Of a stretch of 64,000 nucleotides of DNA, positions 1-12,500 are shown piece by piece. The stretch comes from Epiperipatus broadwayi (taxonomy: Eukaryota; Onychophora; Udeonychophora; Euonychophora; Peripatidae): positions 246,001 through 310,000 of the forward strand of contig JAQFVV010006642.1 in the NCBI GenBank assembly GCA_028023455.1, read 5' to 3'. A program made the position numbers and the translations under genes. The notes beneath the pieces are model-generated. The model worked only from the letters and a program-made list of their open reading frames with translations. It did not search any database and was not told the origin of the DNA. Position 1 is the stretch's first letter; each line of letters opens with the position of its first letter.

Positions 1-1960
1 AATAGAATCCATGCAGCAAATTTTTGGGATTAAAGTGCAATTTTTAGGCTGCTGAAGAGTCATTAAGAATTGTTGGTAAGATGGGGAATTGTTTCTGAGA
101 AGACAGAAAGATAGTGATGTAATCCATGTAGGCTATGCGAGGAATGAATTGCTGGGTGTATAGAATTTGGATTCTGGTAATTTTATTCTGTATTTGTTGT
201 AAATGTGGATTTATGTAGAGTGTAAAATGTAATGAGTTTAGGGGTGACCCTTGTGAGTTTGTGTGGGATTGAAGGATGGATTAATAGTGATGAGCAAACC
301 CATGATTCAGAAATAGATTTATAATTAGAAATAACAGAGTTAGTGGGTGGTGGTGTCAGTAATCATTTGAATAAATAGGTTAATGGAGACAAAATCAAAA
401 ACTGTTTGTATGTCAAGCTGGACTGCAAAGGGACAGTGTTTTTTAATTTTTTTGAACTGAGTTTAGAATTGTCATAAATATGAGTGCTGCTTGACTGGAG
501 AAAGAGCCTTTTTTGGCAAAGTATAGATGTGATATGGAAGTATATGTGTGACCAATTTGGTCCTTCATTATTTTTTCTCCATGGAGATAGGCCAGAAGTT
601 GATTAGATCATATGTAGCCTCAAGATTTTAGTGAAAGGTATTATGGCTTTTGGATACAAACCTTTTTCATGGTATCTTGTATGGAATAGGATATTGGCTA
701 AATCACAAATATGCAATGTAATGAAATGACTAAGATGACTTAAGTGAATGCAGAAATTCTATGAAGCCCAGGGTGACAAGTGTTTTAAATAGTGGCAAGT
801 TTGAAAGTAAATTGGCTGGTTTGGAATGGCATAATAGTTTCTGGTGGTTTAAAACAGTGTATTGATGGAGTGAATGCAAACTGAAGTTTATTTTTAAAAT
901 GCATGTATATAGATGGATCATATTATGTCTGGTACATACAGCTATGTCCGTTTGAAGTGTTACAGGGGCATTTGTCAGGGATGGGTAAACCAATATCCAG
1001 ATTATATATGTTCTTGTCCATATGCACTGCTAGATTAGGCAGATTTTTTTTTCTTGATAGCAAGATAGTTAGTTCTTCAACTGTTTGCAGATATAATGAT
1101 AAATGTGAGTGAGCCTGATTAACTGTTTGTGTGTTTGGTGGGTGGGACTAAAAGTGGCAATGTGTTTATGTAACTCACTTGCCAATTTTAGAAGATGCAT
1201 AGGTGAGGGGGATCATCATGTAACATTGTGATTAAATGATAATATGTGTATGAAGGCAAGGTTATTCTGAATTGGGACTATGTCCATTTGATATAGCTTG
1301 TTTAACATGATGTAGGATTCAGAAACATGAACTCAATATAAATGAGGGAAGAATCATGCAGATTGTTTTATATAATGATTGAATGTTGCCTGAAGTTCAT
1401 TAAGACTAAGAGTGATTGCTTGGGTAGAAGGTCTGAGAATGGGGTGAAGTTTAAGTTCTATTAGGTGATATAACATTAGAGAGTAAAACCAATGCACATT
1501 ATATGTGGTATGATGGTTTTGTGAAAAGTGGTAGAAAACCCTGGATACTCATTAGTGGAAACTTTAAGAGTTGAAGCTATTTATTTCTGAAAGTTGGGTA
1601 ATCTAGATGAAAATTACTCATTAATATGATTGGGTATGAGATAGTTGTAAGAACTAAGATGATGGTTTGGATGATATATGAAAATTATAGGGCTGGGGGA
1701 GGGATATAGATGAATATTATATTTAGTGCCACTATATTGTGATGAAAAGTGGCAATTAGTAAGTGCCCATCAATATATAGAATTTTAAATGACTTGAATG
1801 GACAATCAATGGAGATGAGAATACCAGTGCCTGCTGATGGCAAGGAAGTATCTTTGGAGCAAGCACCGAAACTGTGTGTATTGAGGTAGTCAGTGGTCTG
1901 GTGTCAATTCGGGATCCTCTGTATATTTTGATTTCCTGAAAATTTCCACATTGTTGTTAA
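1..1960 (-). mobile_element. Degenerate LINE-type reverse transcriptase remnant
   Basis: Reading the minus strand through many stops and frameshifts recovers reverse-transcriptase blocks: AVQLD followed by TVFDFVS near 385-434 (motif A region), an INPSFNPTQTHKGHP block near 245-290 (position of the GxxQGSPLS motif), and AYMDY near 113-139 (the catalytic YxDD box, last Asp lost). The same blocks occur in the same order in the LINE fragment at 53.0-53.9 kb, so the two are one family. No frame stays open beyond about 90 codons, so this is a dead copy. The right-hand edge near 1960 is approximate, set where the resemblance to coding sequence fades. The left part lies outside the window. Confidence 0.6.
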
Positions 1961-2286
1961 TAAAGGTTTGATGATATGTTTAATTATAACCTGGACTTTG
2001 ATCTTGAGAGTTTATAATAGTGAGTGAAATATCTAGTCATGTGATTGCTCCATCGCCATATTTGACCTTGATTAACTGATGAAATTTAATAATTTTTATC
2101 AAATTTATAATAAAAAAAATTGGCAGAAGTGCACAAAAAATCAATTGGGTCATTAAAAATTATAAGAACTGTATATAGATAAGAATATTACCATGTCAGA
2201 TTGGCATTTAAAGTAGTTTGAGACTATATAAAATAAAGCTAGATAACTATTCTGTGCAGATGAACTGATTTCTATTGTTCTTGTTT
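1961..2286. other. AT-rich non-coding stretch
   Basis: No gene, RNA or repeat structure is visible between the LINE remnant and the trinucleotide tract. Confidence 0.5.
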
Positions 2287-2463
2287 TTGTTATTATTATT
2301 GTTGTTGATGCTGTTACTACTACTACTATTACTACTACTATTACTACTACTACTACTACTATTTCTACTACTATTACTAGTACTACTACTTTTAGCACTA
2401 CTACTACTACTACTACTTTTATTATCACTAATACTATTACTTCTGCTACTACTATTATTATTA
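2287..2463. repeat. Imperfect TAC/TAT trinucleotide microsatellite
   Basis: Nearly continuous triplets of the TAC, TAT and TTA type run for about 175 bp. They create long poly-Leu and poly-Val open frames on the two strands, which are repeat artefacts. Confidence 0.9.
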
Positions 2464-3820
2464 AGTTAAATATTAATATATGATAATCATGCAAAATACA
2501 TGCCTCAATAATTAAATAACTTTGTTTTATTAAAATAATTTTTAACCTGACAACCAAATTATACAATTAAGACATTATTTGATATATTGCCAAGCTCATG
2601 TATGTGTCCATATATCTATCTATTTTAAGTTCAAATTTGGGTATTTTAAAATTGATTAACATTATGTAACTCTGACCAATATTTATTGGAATTGCATTGC
2701 TTTGTTTCCACATATATGTTTCTTAAGAATTACTTTCTAATATTAGGATTGAGTAGATTGATTTTCTGTTAACAAAGTAGCACGAATATATACGAAATCT
2801 ACTAATAAATCTTTCATGATTTAATTTAATTATTATTATTATTATATTTATTCAATAAATTTGTTACATATTTGATTAAATTAATATGCCCATCTAAAAT
2901 CCTATACATCTATTCTAATATTGTTCCTATATATTGACTTTATGTCTCCCAAGTTTGTTGTTTACATAAAACTGCACATTCATGAATAAATCACAAATTA
3001 TATTTGTGTGGGCGAATTCTATAAGTTCTCTCTGAGAATTGTATAGATGGCACCCATTTGTAGTCAGTATTATTATGAAGATTCTGTGGCATTATCAGGA
3101 GTCATTTTAAAATCCAAACATATAATAAAATGGATTGAGAAAGAATATCTTAATGGTTAGAATTAAATAATGTAGGCAAATTTAAAATTTATAGTAAAAA
3201 CATATTTAACATAAAGTCTTTGTTTATATCACAACTCATTTCACTTACCAAATACAAATTGGTTGTCCAGATAAATAATTGTATTCACCGTTTTTTTAGA
3301 TTTATTTTAAACCAGACACATATATTTTTCATATTTTGATCAGTACATTTATGGTTATCTCTAGTATTCGTAAGACATCATCTTTATAAACATTACATAT
3401 TAGAAAAGGCTATACAGTTTTAAAAGTCGTTTTGATGTAATCAAAAATCATATTAAATTTTTTATATAAAAAACTAATTATCTTACTTTTAATTTGCTAA
3501 TTTACTATTTCTGAATTGTCTAATAGAATATTCTTTTTTATTAATATGCTATATTAGTTAAATAAATAGTAGTTTATGTGCATTTCGTAAAGTTTAGCTT
3601 AATTTAGTAGTTTCATTTTGATAACCTGAGCATTTATATGTGTAGTACACATGTCATTTCCATGCTGGTGTACAGGGAATACAATGTAAATGGGCATAAC
3701 CTGCATGGTTGACACAAATGACCCACCTTAATAAAAAATTTTAAATCAATAGATAAAATCAAAAAATAATAATAATAAATGGATGCTTTAATACTTGATT
3801 TTGCTGATGTAAACTGATTG
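2464..3820. other. AT-rich non-coding stretch
   Basis: Dense stops in all frames. A short (ATT)n run lies near 2827-2847. Nothing else recognisable. Confidence 0.5.
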
Positions 3821-3875
3821 TGACCTGGGCCAGCTGATGAGTACTGGTTCAGCACAAAATGCATCTTGGGGGTCA
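3821..3875 (+). ncRNA. Hammerhead ribozyme-like motif A (type I, mutated core)
   Basis: Order seen: outer stem I TGACC, inner stem I CCAG, core CTGATGA, a stem II hairpin (GTACTGGTTCAGCAC, one mismatch), AAAA where GAAA is required, then a two-base-pair stem III with a GC loop, the ATC cleavage triplet, and stem I closing as TTGG and GGTCA. The G12-to-A change in the core should abolish or greatly reduce cleavage. The fold otherwise matches a type I hammerhead with minimal stem III. Confidence 0.7.
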
Positions 3876-4228
3876 TTTGTCTTTTATTGTATTTTTATTT
3901 ATATGTATTTAAAAAGAATGGAGAAGTATGGAGATGTTTATTATATCTATAAAGATATTACATACGGGACAGAGAAAGGTGAATAACTCCGTGTGTGTAA
4001 AATTAAAAAATCAGATATATTAATCTTTAACTGAGGTTTAAAGTTTATATCTGAGCTAGAGATAAACTCTAGTTTCGAAAATTATATTAGTAATAATCAT
4101 TACGGTATTTATCTGAAATGTATGGCGTCAAAGTTGTGAGTGTAGGAAGTTTGACAATGGTAAATGAAACATAACAATTTACTCTAGATAAATACTTTGC
4201 ATATAATAAAGATGTATATGAGAGATTG

Positions 4229-4283
4229 TGACCTGGGCCAACTGATGATTGCTGGTTCAGCACGAAATGCATCTTGGGGGTCA
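4229..4283 (+). ncRNA. Hammerhead ribozyme motif B (type I, core intact)
   Basis: All invariant core elements are present: CTGATGA, then a TGCT/AGCA stem II, then GAAA, then a two-base-pair stem III (AT-GC-AT) and an ATC cleavage triplet. Stem I pairs CCAA with TTGG and, after an internal loop, TGACC with GGTCA. The first stem II pair (10.1-11.1) is a T/C mismatch, which may lower activity. Predicted cleavage falls after C4273. It lies exactly one 408-bp period after motif A. Minimal stem III hammerheads are known to work best as dimers in tandem transcripts. Confidence 0.75.
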
Positions 4284-4360
4284 TTTATTTTTATTGTATC
4301 TTTATTTATATGTATTTTAAAAGAATGGGGAAGTATGGAGATGTTTATTATATCTATAAA

Positions 4361-4547
4361 AGTTATTTATGTATTTGTACTACTTTATCAGTTAGACTAG
4401 GTCTACGATTATGTGTCTATTCCATTTTCAAGACTGACAACTTTATTATATTTGGAGTCATTTTCCTGCACATTTATTATACATATGTATACAGTCAGTA
4501 TAATTTTGCATCTGGATGACACAAGCCCATGGAATGAATCTGGTTGT

Positions 4548-4548
<1 letters not shown>
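4361..4548. other. Short non-coding stretch
   Basis: No feature seen. The open frames here are chance frames that overlap one another on both strands. Confidence 0.4.
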
Positions 4549-4595
<47 letters not shown>

Positions 4596-4597
4596 CC
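4549..4597. repeat. (CA)n followed by (TA)n compound microsatellite
   Basis: About 11 CA dinucleotides pass directly into about 12 TA dinucleotides. Confidence 0.95.
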
Positions 4598-5076
4598 ACA
4601 TACTCTAATTATTTCAATGAACATGTAAATAATTTTACAGCATCTTAAATGTATAACACCAAGGATATAAATCTATTTCATGAATAAAGGAATAAGTTGA
4701 CATGGATATAACAAAAAGCGGACATTATTTACAGGTTTATTTTAATGATTTTATGGAATCTTGCTTATAAATTGTTTTAGTAATGCATTATAAACTTGTT
4801 TGTTCTGTGAAGTAGGTATATATTAAACCAAATATACCAACAGCCAAACTGAATATTGTCATTCATCCACCAAACAATGTCTCCAATCAAATCTCACCAT
4901 CTATTATCAAGGCTAGTATATATAAAATGGAAATTTACTATTACTATTATAAGCTGCTGAAAAAGATATAATTTATACAATGATAAATATTGGGGTAAAT
5001 TTATAAATCAGTCAAAAAAGTAATAAAACTTTGTTTGTCAAAGACAATACTTGTTTATTTAAATACTTTATAACTT

Positions 5077-5457
5077 ATAATAACCACATTCCACTTTTTT
5101 GATACTTTGAAGCAAAATAATATAAGAAAGATTTCATTAATATTACATTGAATTTATAAAATTATGGCAAAAGAAAAAAGGTGAATAAATATAAATATGA
5201 TAATAACTAAGAATAGAAATAAAGGGAAAAGTAGATTTTAAAGTTATATAATAGTAAGTTTTATGAATAAAGTTATGTTAATAATTAAGTTGGTAAAATT
5301 GTAAAAATTTAATAGATATATGTATGAAATATGGTTGTATTAATATAATGTTTAAATTTTTGTAGATCTGATGAAGACTGCTAGGAACAGTCGAAACTGT
5401 AATATTAATAAATATATTTTGCTTCAAAGTGTCAAAAGATTGGAATGTAGTTATTAT
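5077..5457. mobile_element. Penelope-type terminal inverted segment with hammerhead-like motif
   Basis: Arms 5077-5121 and 5415-5457 are about 85% complementary inverted copies around roughly 290 bp of AT-rich sequence. Just inside the right arm, at about 5368-5396, CTGATGA is followed by a five-base-pair hairpin GACTG/CAGTC and then GAAAC. This resembles the hammerhead signature carried in the terminal repeats of Penelope-like elements, with one extra A before stem II. No endonuclease or RT coding is visible inside, so this is at most a terminal fragment. Confidence 0.45.
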
Positions 5458-6289
5458 ATATTATATATTTGAAAAGCAAAAATAAAGAAGAAAAGAGGAA
5501 GAAAAGTTATTGAAGATTATACTTTATAACTTCATTATTCTATTACACTAATATAGTGCCTGTAAGTCAATAAACATCACATGACCAACTCCTCTTGTTC
5601 TTGTGTATAACTGTTGTTAGTGCCTGCAACTAAAGTTAATTGTTATATATAAAATCATCAAATAACGTTTAATGTCTTGGTAGTCATTATCAAGGCTTTT
5701 TAAATTTAGTTAGATTATGGAAATTTACTTTTAATCTTTATCTATGCTGTTTAAATTATAAATCATCTATTTTCCAAATCAGCGAATCTATACATTTTAT
5801 TGTTAGTTATTTTTTAAAATTCAATTAAAGTCCAATTCCTTTCACTACTATTTGAAAGACCCTACTGATAATTTCAGTCTTATTTGCTCTTTTTGTATTG
5901 GATTTATAATATTGTCTATTGATTAAAATTATTGAATGAAATATTTCTTGTTTAAATTCCATTTTAGAATGAAAATGAATTTTAGTTGAGATATCATAAA
6001 AAATGAAAATATATCTTAAAATTCAAATTAAAACTTTTTATTAAAATGTCACAAAAATATTCCTTCACTGGTGTTTGTGAAAATAATTAATTCTTGTTAG
6101 CCAATAGAAACAGCTCTTACTTTATTGTAACTATGATTTTATGACTTGTTTTCTTAAAAACAAGGATCTCATTTAAAGTCTAATTGAAATCATTTAGGTG
6201 TTTGGTTTAAAATGAGTATTTTATAAATACGTTGCCTAAATAAGCTGAAATATTTAGAATCAAAGATACCAAAATGTGTAGGTGCTGAA
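5458..6289. other. AT-rich non-coding stretch
   Basis: No gene, RNA or clear repeat seen. Confidence 0.5.
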
Positions 6290-6640
6290 CTGGATTCAGA
6301 TCTATATGATTATATGAGTGAATGGGCTTGGATTGAAAATATTATTTTCAATTTGAACTCATAGCTTTATAGTTAAATAAAGAGGTAAAAGTTGGCTGTT
6401 AGAGGGTTGTATTAGATTCTAAGATCCAGGTGCGATGCTCTCAGATCTAAAGCTTCTCATTGATGAAAGATAGAAACTAGTCTGGGGATATTGGACAAAT
6501 AGGTACTAGATAGAGATTTTGTGCACAATCTTTTTGCATATATTGATTACTCTGGCTTGCACTGGGTGGCACTACTGTATGGAAAGTTTTAATCTCTGAA
6601 TTAACAACTTGTGTAAGCATAGGAGATGATGATCATGTGA
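6290..6640 (+). repeat. Unnamed dispersed repeat, copy 1
   Basis: Shares blocks such as CTCAGATC, AAACTAGTCTGGGGATATT, a GGATTGAAAAT block and a GCACT..GTATGGA block with copies at about 34985-35290 (inverted), 35430-35600 (same strand) and 48530-48850 (inverted). There is no coding capacity and no clear tRNA-like promoter. The family is probably an old SINE or MITE type of about 350 bp. Edges are approximate. Confidence 0.6.
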
Positions 6641-7102
6641 TGTTTAGTGGCTTAAATATTTAAATAAATTACTGAAAATTGTAATTTTTCTTTCATAAGT
6701 ACTAAAATAATCAAGCATGCTCTGAAATGCCCAGGACCAAATAATTTGCTAATCAGTGATGCTGTTGGTTTCTTTATATTATCATACAACCAATCAGGAT
6801 ATCATTGACTTGCTTTATTTCTATGCAAAAAAAGCATAGCAGTAAACTAATATAAATAACAACAAAATAGTAAGAAAAACTGAAGCAACACCAAAGTAAT
6901 GGCTCAAAGTTAATGACTTTGTATTTACTATAGCATAAGAAATTAAGTTGCAATCTATTTTGACACCTAGGTGATGATTTTAAAGTGAATTTTCATTATC
7001 ATCTATATAGAGTTAGTCTTGATAATAGATAATAATTGTCAAAATTTAGTTGGAGACTATTAACAGTGAGTAATGGCTGAGTAATTATATATATATATAT
7101 AT
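6641..7102. other. AT-rich non-coding stretch ending in a (TA)n tract
   Basis: Nothing recognisable until the (TA)n run at about 7085-7102 that forms the left target of LTR element 1. Confidence 0.5.
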
Positions 7103-9341
7103 TATAACGATCGAAATGCAAGTGATGATCGAATCTAACCGCAAACTATGATATCTGCTCTACAGAGCGCCATCTAGGCATTTTAAACCTAGAAAAATTT
7201 ATAGAGTAGGCAGATACGCGCTGTTAAGATTCCACTTTATTTAAATATTCAGATCGTTAGCCCAAGTCACTAGCTCAGTGGAGACGCAGAGATAAAAAAC
7301 TATATCTTAATTTATATCTTAAATATAAATAAAAGCCACTGCCAGAAATTAACACATAAAAATATTTATTTACGCACATATAAATCATATTTAAATTTTG
7401 AGGAATAAATTCAACCTTTTTAGATTTTTCTATTAACTTTTAATTTTACATTTAACTAAGTTTCAATGAGTTTAATATTTTATTTAGATAGTCAAGTATG
7501 AATAGACTACATAGATCTGCATTTGAAAAGAAAATATTCTTCCCTGATTTAACCTTAGGCAACAAATTTCGCAATCAAACCGGCGCCAATCCATCTGATA
7601 CATTTATGTATTCAATGTAGCATGAAAATATGACAACACAAAATACTATACTGTCAGGAATGTACATCTGATCAGTAAGTAGAATTAGAGAAGACATTGT
7701 CTCTCCACCAACAGGAATGTGACATCTGTTGGCGAGTAGAACAATAAACATAAAACTCCATAGGAATGGACTGCAGTCCTTTGCCGTCTTACAAACCCAT
7801 CCATAGGCAAACAGAAGGTGTGTGGCATATATCTATAATCCTGCCCATAGCGGATCTCATACTACATCTACAATTACACAAATATATCCAATCCATTGAA
7901 CCAATTCAACTACGAAATGAATAACCTAAGATTACCCTCCCTTAATATAACTTTACAAAACTATATAGCCATTCACGCCCAACTTAAATTTAACATTTAA
8001 ATACGTTTGCACAGATTATTTTTATACAATTTGTTTTATAATGTCGAGTATAGATCGGCTGCACAGATTCCACGGTCAAAAACATTCCAAATTAAACACA
8101 ACCGATCAAAATACAAAGTCAATCGATAACGTCAATTGCTGAGGGAATACAGGAGACCCTTTGGTGTTCATCATAAGACACCCTATAACATCGTTGACTT
8201 ATATATTCTAATCGACTGTGAAAACCACAACATAATCAACTGCTAACGAATCTCTGCAATGTCTATACCCAATTTAAATGTAATGCATTTAATAATTTGT
8301 ACAATAAATATTACTACAAATAATAATAATAAAATGGAAATGATTTTAGCAAAACTTAACTATATAAATTTAAACAATCAATTATTAATTTGTAAATCAA
8401 ATAAGAGTTCATTTTAAAATTTAAATTAGCTGAATCTTTAAAAAAAACATTGATGAAAGTTCTTAATTACTTTTTTTTGTTGTTGTTAATTTGTAAAGTT
8501 CATAGCTCACGGTAGAAGAGTCCAGGTTTCTGCTTTTAATTCCCACAACGCCTCCATTGGAAGATAATGTTCTGGAGATGGCAATAACTGGTTCAAGGTA
8601 TCACAGTCTTTTCATTTTTCTTTTTTAAATAGAGAGTGTGGTATGTGCATCTTACCACCTCTCAAACACACAATGCTGGAACTGCTCGCCATGAACATGA
8701 ATTCCCACACCGTCCTAAGATTGGTATTCTGTTGGCTGATTTATTTTTACCCATCCAGAGGTTTTTTAGTTTAGTTGGTCCTCAATGTAGAAAACGATAG
8801 TTCATTTCTCCTTCTTTCTTAGCAGAACTGAAGAGATTGAAGAGTGCGTCTTTTTCAATCCCTTCTCCTTCACATCCGCACTAACACATATCTGTCACAT
8901 CTCTCAATAATCAATCATAAATAATTTTCAACCTTGTCCTTTTATATTCATTTGAAGGATTGCATTTACATTACGTCATCAATGCGATGATCCTTTTCGT
9001 TGAGGTCCGATTTCCCAATGGATTTATTTCATTTGTTAAAAGTTTCTATTGTTTTCCTATCTGACTGATGTTTTTACATTTAAATGCCCAAGGCCGGTTT
9101 ACATTTGACTAATTAAATTTATCATTTCCATTTCTGATTAATTAACCTGTTTTCCAAATGAAAGATATATTTAAAGATAAATTTAAAGATATAATTTTAT
9201 CTCCAAATCTTTTTAAAATTTAGTTTTAAAATACTTTTTTTTTAATAAAGTTTTATTTTAATAATTTTTCATTATCTGTGCGATTTAATATATATGAGTT
9301 TAAGATGATATTTAATTTCAATTTTTAATTCTTAAAGAAAA
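7103..9341 (-). repeat. Long terminal repeat of element 1, 3' LTR, larger part
   Basis: Collinear with 15082-17278. It breaks at an AAAA that is duplicated on the other side of the fold-back insertion at 14276-14279. The remaining LTR end is 14276-14351. Since the element is on the minus strand, this is the downstream LTR. Confidence 0.8.
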
Positions 9342-9352
9342 CTGGTCGTGGT

Positions 9353-9568
9353 TTGCAGACCGTACTGCCGCCATCAGAGGGCGCAGCGACATCATCAACA
9401 ACCGGCCTGAAAATGGCAAGTGATAAATTTTTTTACAAAACGCCTCAAAATCGACAAATAAAAATGCCTAAGGCAATATATGTACAGCATATAAAGCGAA
9501 AACTACAAATTAAAAAAAAATTAAAGAAAATGCTAAAAAATTCAAATAATAAAAACAAAAAATCATGA
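9353..9568 (+). CDS. Small basic ORF in left arm of the fold-back element
   Basis: A 71-codon ORF begins 11 bp inside the element and has a mirror copy in the other arm that differs by two residues. The N-terminal part (MQTVLPPSEGA) is followed by a very Lys-rich tail (KRKLQIKKKLKKMLKN). I do not recognise it. Conservation between the arms is no evidence of selection, because the DNA of the arms is nearly identical throughout. The Lys-rich tail mainly reflects an A-rich tandem repeat unit. It could be a chance frame. Any role in transposition is speculation. Confidence 0.2.
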   Translation: MQTVLPPSEGAATSSTTGLKMASDKFFYKTPQNRQIKMPKAIYVQHIKRKLQIKKKLKKMLKNSNNKNKKS

Positions 9569-12500
9569 AAATTCCATTACGAGCTATACCCCCCCCAAAA
9601 TCAAAAAAACGCCTCAAAATCGACAAATAAAAATGCCTAAGGCAATATATGTACAGCAAATAAATCGAAAACTACAAATTAAAAAAAAATGCAAGAAAAT
9701 GCTAAAAACTTCAAATAATAAAAACAAAAAATCATGAAAATTCCATTATGAGCTATACCCCCCCCCCAAATCAAAATGTCTTCCCTTAAATTGACAAATA
9801 AAAATGCCTCAGACAATATATGTACAGCAAATAAATCGAAAACAACAAATTATAAAAAAAATGCAAGAAAATGCTAAAAAATTCAAATAATAAAAGCAAA
9901 AAACCATGAAGATTCTATCAAGAGATATACCTCCCTCTACAATCTGACAATTCACAAAACATGGCGGCCAAAAAAAGCGGGAAAATACGAAAAAAATAAA
10001 ATCATTTACCTTCAACATAAATATGCATCTAAGTTCATATTAAAAAGCAATTCCCCCAACTGGTCAAAACGTAACACAGATTAATACGTAGTAACTAATA
10101 AAAAAATAAGCAGAAAATGCTATAAAATGCAAACTATAAAAAATAGGATCAACAGTCCCCCTCCCTACAATCTGGATATTCAGAAGGAAGCATGGCGGCC
10201 AAAAATAGTGAAGATCAAATTATTTACCTTAAACATAAATATGCATCTAAATTAATATTGAAAAGCAATTAATTGTTCTCTGGCTTTCAAATTACTGCAT
10301 ATGTAAATGGAGCAGTAATATTTAAATAATCAAAAAGCAATCATTACCGACCCCTCCCCACTAATCAAAACGTAATAAATGGTATCAATATTTTAAGATT
10401 ATTTAAGTAACAGACCTAATAAGAATTCATATCATAGATTAATACGTAGTAAGTAATTAAATAGAATTATACTAAGTTTAAAAGAGAAGATGGAAAAATT
10501 ACCTTGTTGCATTTTTTTTTGTTCAAGAAATTGTTTTTCACTGTTATATAGATTTAAATCACAGATTGTAGTTTCAAAATGACTATCCCCTTCCCCCATT
10601 TAGTGACTTTTCTAAAACTAAGAACTCATAACACAGATTAATACGTACTAAGTGATTAAATATGGCAACAACGGACTAACTTTTATAAAATGTACTAAAT
10701 CTTATGAATATTTAAAAAATCAAACACTATTTGCACATGTGCTGTGCATTATTTAAGTAATAGATATAACTCCTCAACACAGATTAATACAGTACATAGT
10801 AAGAAAGTTTAAAAAAGAAAGTGGGAAAAATTACCTTGTTCCAAATTCGGTTCAGAGCCATTTGCCCAATGATGACTTGATCATGATGTTCTGCAAAATG
10901 TAGCTTTGCTGGTAAATTTCTTAACACTTTTAGCAATGATGATTTCAGCAGATTAAAAAAAATTATTTAACAGAAGGTATCTACAAACACTAGCAATTAT
11001 TTAAATCAAGTTATGCACACATATATAATATCCCAATTCATTTTAAAAATAATAAACAATTGTCCACTATATTCATATTATTTTCAATTATGTTTTTATT
11101 TAAACAAAGTTGCAAGTTCATCTACATTTTTTTAATGAGAGATGTGTAATTACAAACATGAAATCTTCTCTCCCCCCTTTACTTGACAGCAAAAAATACT
11201 GTAAATACTTTTAAAAGAAAAGTATTTCAACATCAAATTATTTATCTTTAAAGCAATTAATTGTTATCTGGCTTTCAAATTATGACATATGTAAATTGAT
11301 CAATAATATTTAAATAATAATCAATGTAAAAAAGGAATACAAAACATAATTACCAAAGTCTTTCGGAACAGATTTTAACACTAATACTAAGAGCAAATAT
11401 GGCAGAAATTAGTGGGAAAAAAAAGTTTTGAGTTAAAATTTGCACATATCTAATGTTGTATTCTTCTCCATCAAAAAATAATCCTAATTAAGTTTGTCAA
11501 AAATAAACATTATCCCAACAACTTATATTTCTAGCACTACAAAATAATTAACACGTCAAAATAGAACAAAGCTGGTATTTCAAAAGTCTAGTTTACTTAT
11601 GTTTTAGTTAAATTTGTTGGCTTTGGAAATTATATTTTTGATGTCAAATCTCTATTAAGTCATGATACCCAAAAATAATTTCCGGTCATCCTTCTTTTAT
11701 AGTATGCACTTTAATTTTGAAAGAACAAACTGTGAAATGAAATATGATGTAATAGAGATTCTACATCAAAAAGATCATTTCCAAAGCTAACAAATTTACT
11801 TAAAATGTAGCTAAAGTAGAGTTTTGAAATACCTGCTTAGTTCTATTATGACGTTTTAATTATTTTGGACTGCTAGAAATAAAAGTTATTGGGATAATTT
11901 TTATTTTTTGACACAGGATTATTTTTTTCCATGCAGCAGAATACAACATTAAATATGCAGCAAAGTTTGAGGCACTATTTCAAAGTCTCACATTGAAATA
12001 TCTAACAAATTTACTTAAAATGTAGCTAAAGTAGAGTTTTGAAATACCAGCTTAGTTCTATTATGACGTTTTAATTATTTTGTAGTGCTAGAAATACAAG
12101 TTGTTGGGATAATGTTTATTTTTTGACAAACTTAATTAGGATTATTTTTTGATGGAGAAGAATAAAACATTAGATATGCGCAAATTTTAACTCAAAACTT
12201 TACCCCCCGCTAATTTCTGCCATATTTGCTCTTAGTATTAGTGTTAAAATCTGTTCCGAAAGATTTTGGTAATTATGTTTTGTATTCCTTTTTTACATTG
12301 ATTATTATTTAAATATTATTGATCAATTTACATATGTCATAATTTGAAAGCCAGATAACAATTAATTGCTTTAAAGATAAATAATTTGATGTTGAAAGAC
12401 TTTTCTTTTAAAAGTATTTACAGTATTTTTTGCTGTCAAGTAAAGGGGGGGGGAGAGAAGATTTCATGTTTGTAATTACACATCTCTCATTAAAAAAATG

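Larger units (their letters stand above)
3821..4360 (+). mobile_element. Tandem hammerhead repeat (retrozyme-like), about 1.3 units of 408 bp
   Basis: The segment 3821-3953 is repeated at 4229-4360 with few changes, a 408-bp direct period. Each repeat starts with a hammerhead-like motif. Tandem units of a few hundred bp delimited by type I hammerheads with tiny stem III are the hallmark of animal retrozymes, which are transcribed, self-cleaved, circularised and retrotransposed in trans. There is no coding capacity, as expected for that class. Partial relatives lie at 34405-34575 (hammerhead part) and 35824-35930 (resembling 4085-4165). The retrozyme assignment rests on architecture and is inference. 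The motifs are seen directly. Confidence 0.7.

Noticed and set aside
2076-2082. CTGATGA as hammerhead core
   Set aside because: No stem II hairpin or GAAA partner downstream. The same holds for the CTGATGA at 58831 and the inverse TCATCAG at 54561.
2153-2566. Long poly-Leu and poly-Val frames
   Set aside because: Produced wholly by the TAC/TAT triplet tract. Both strands are open for the same reason.
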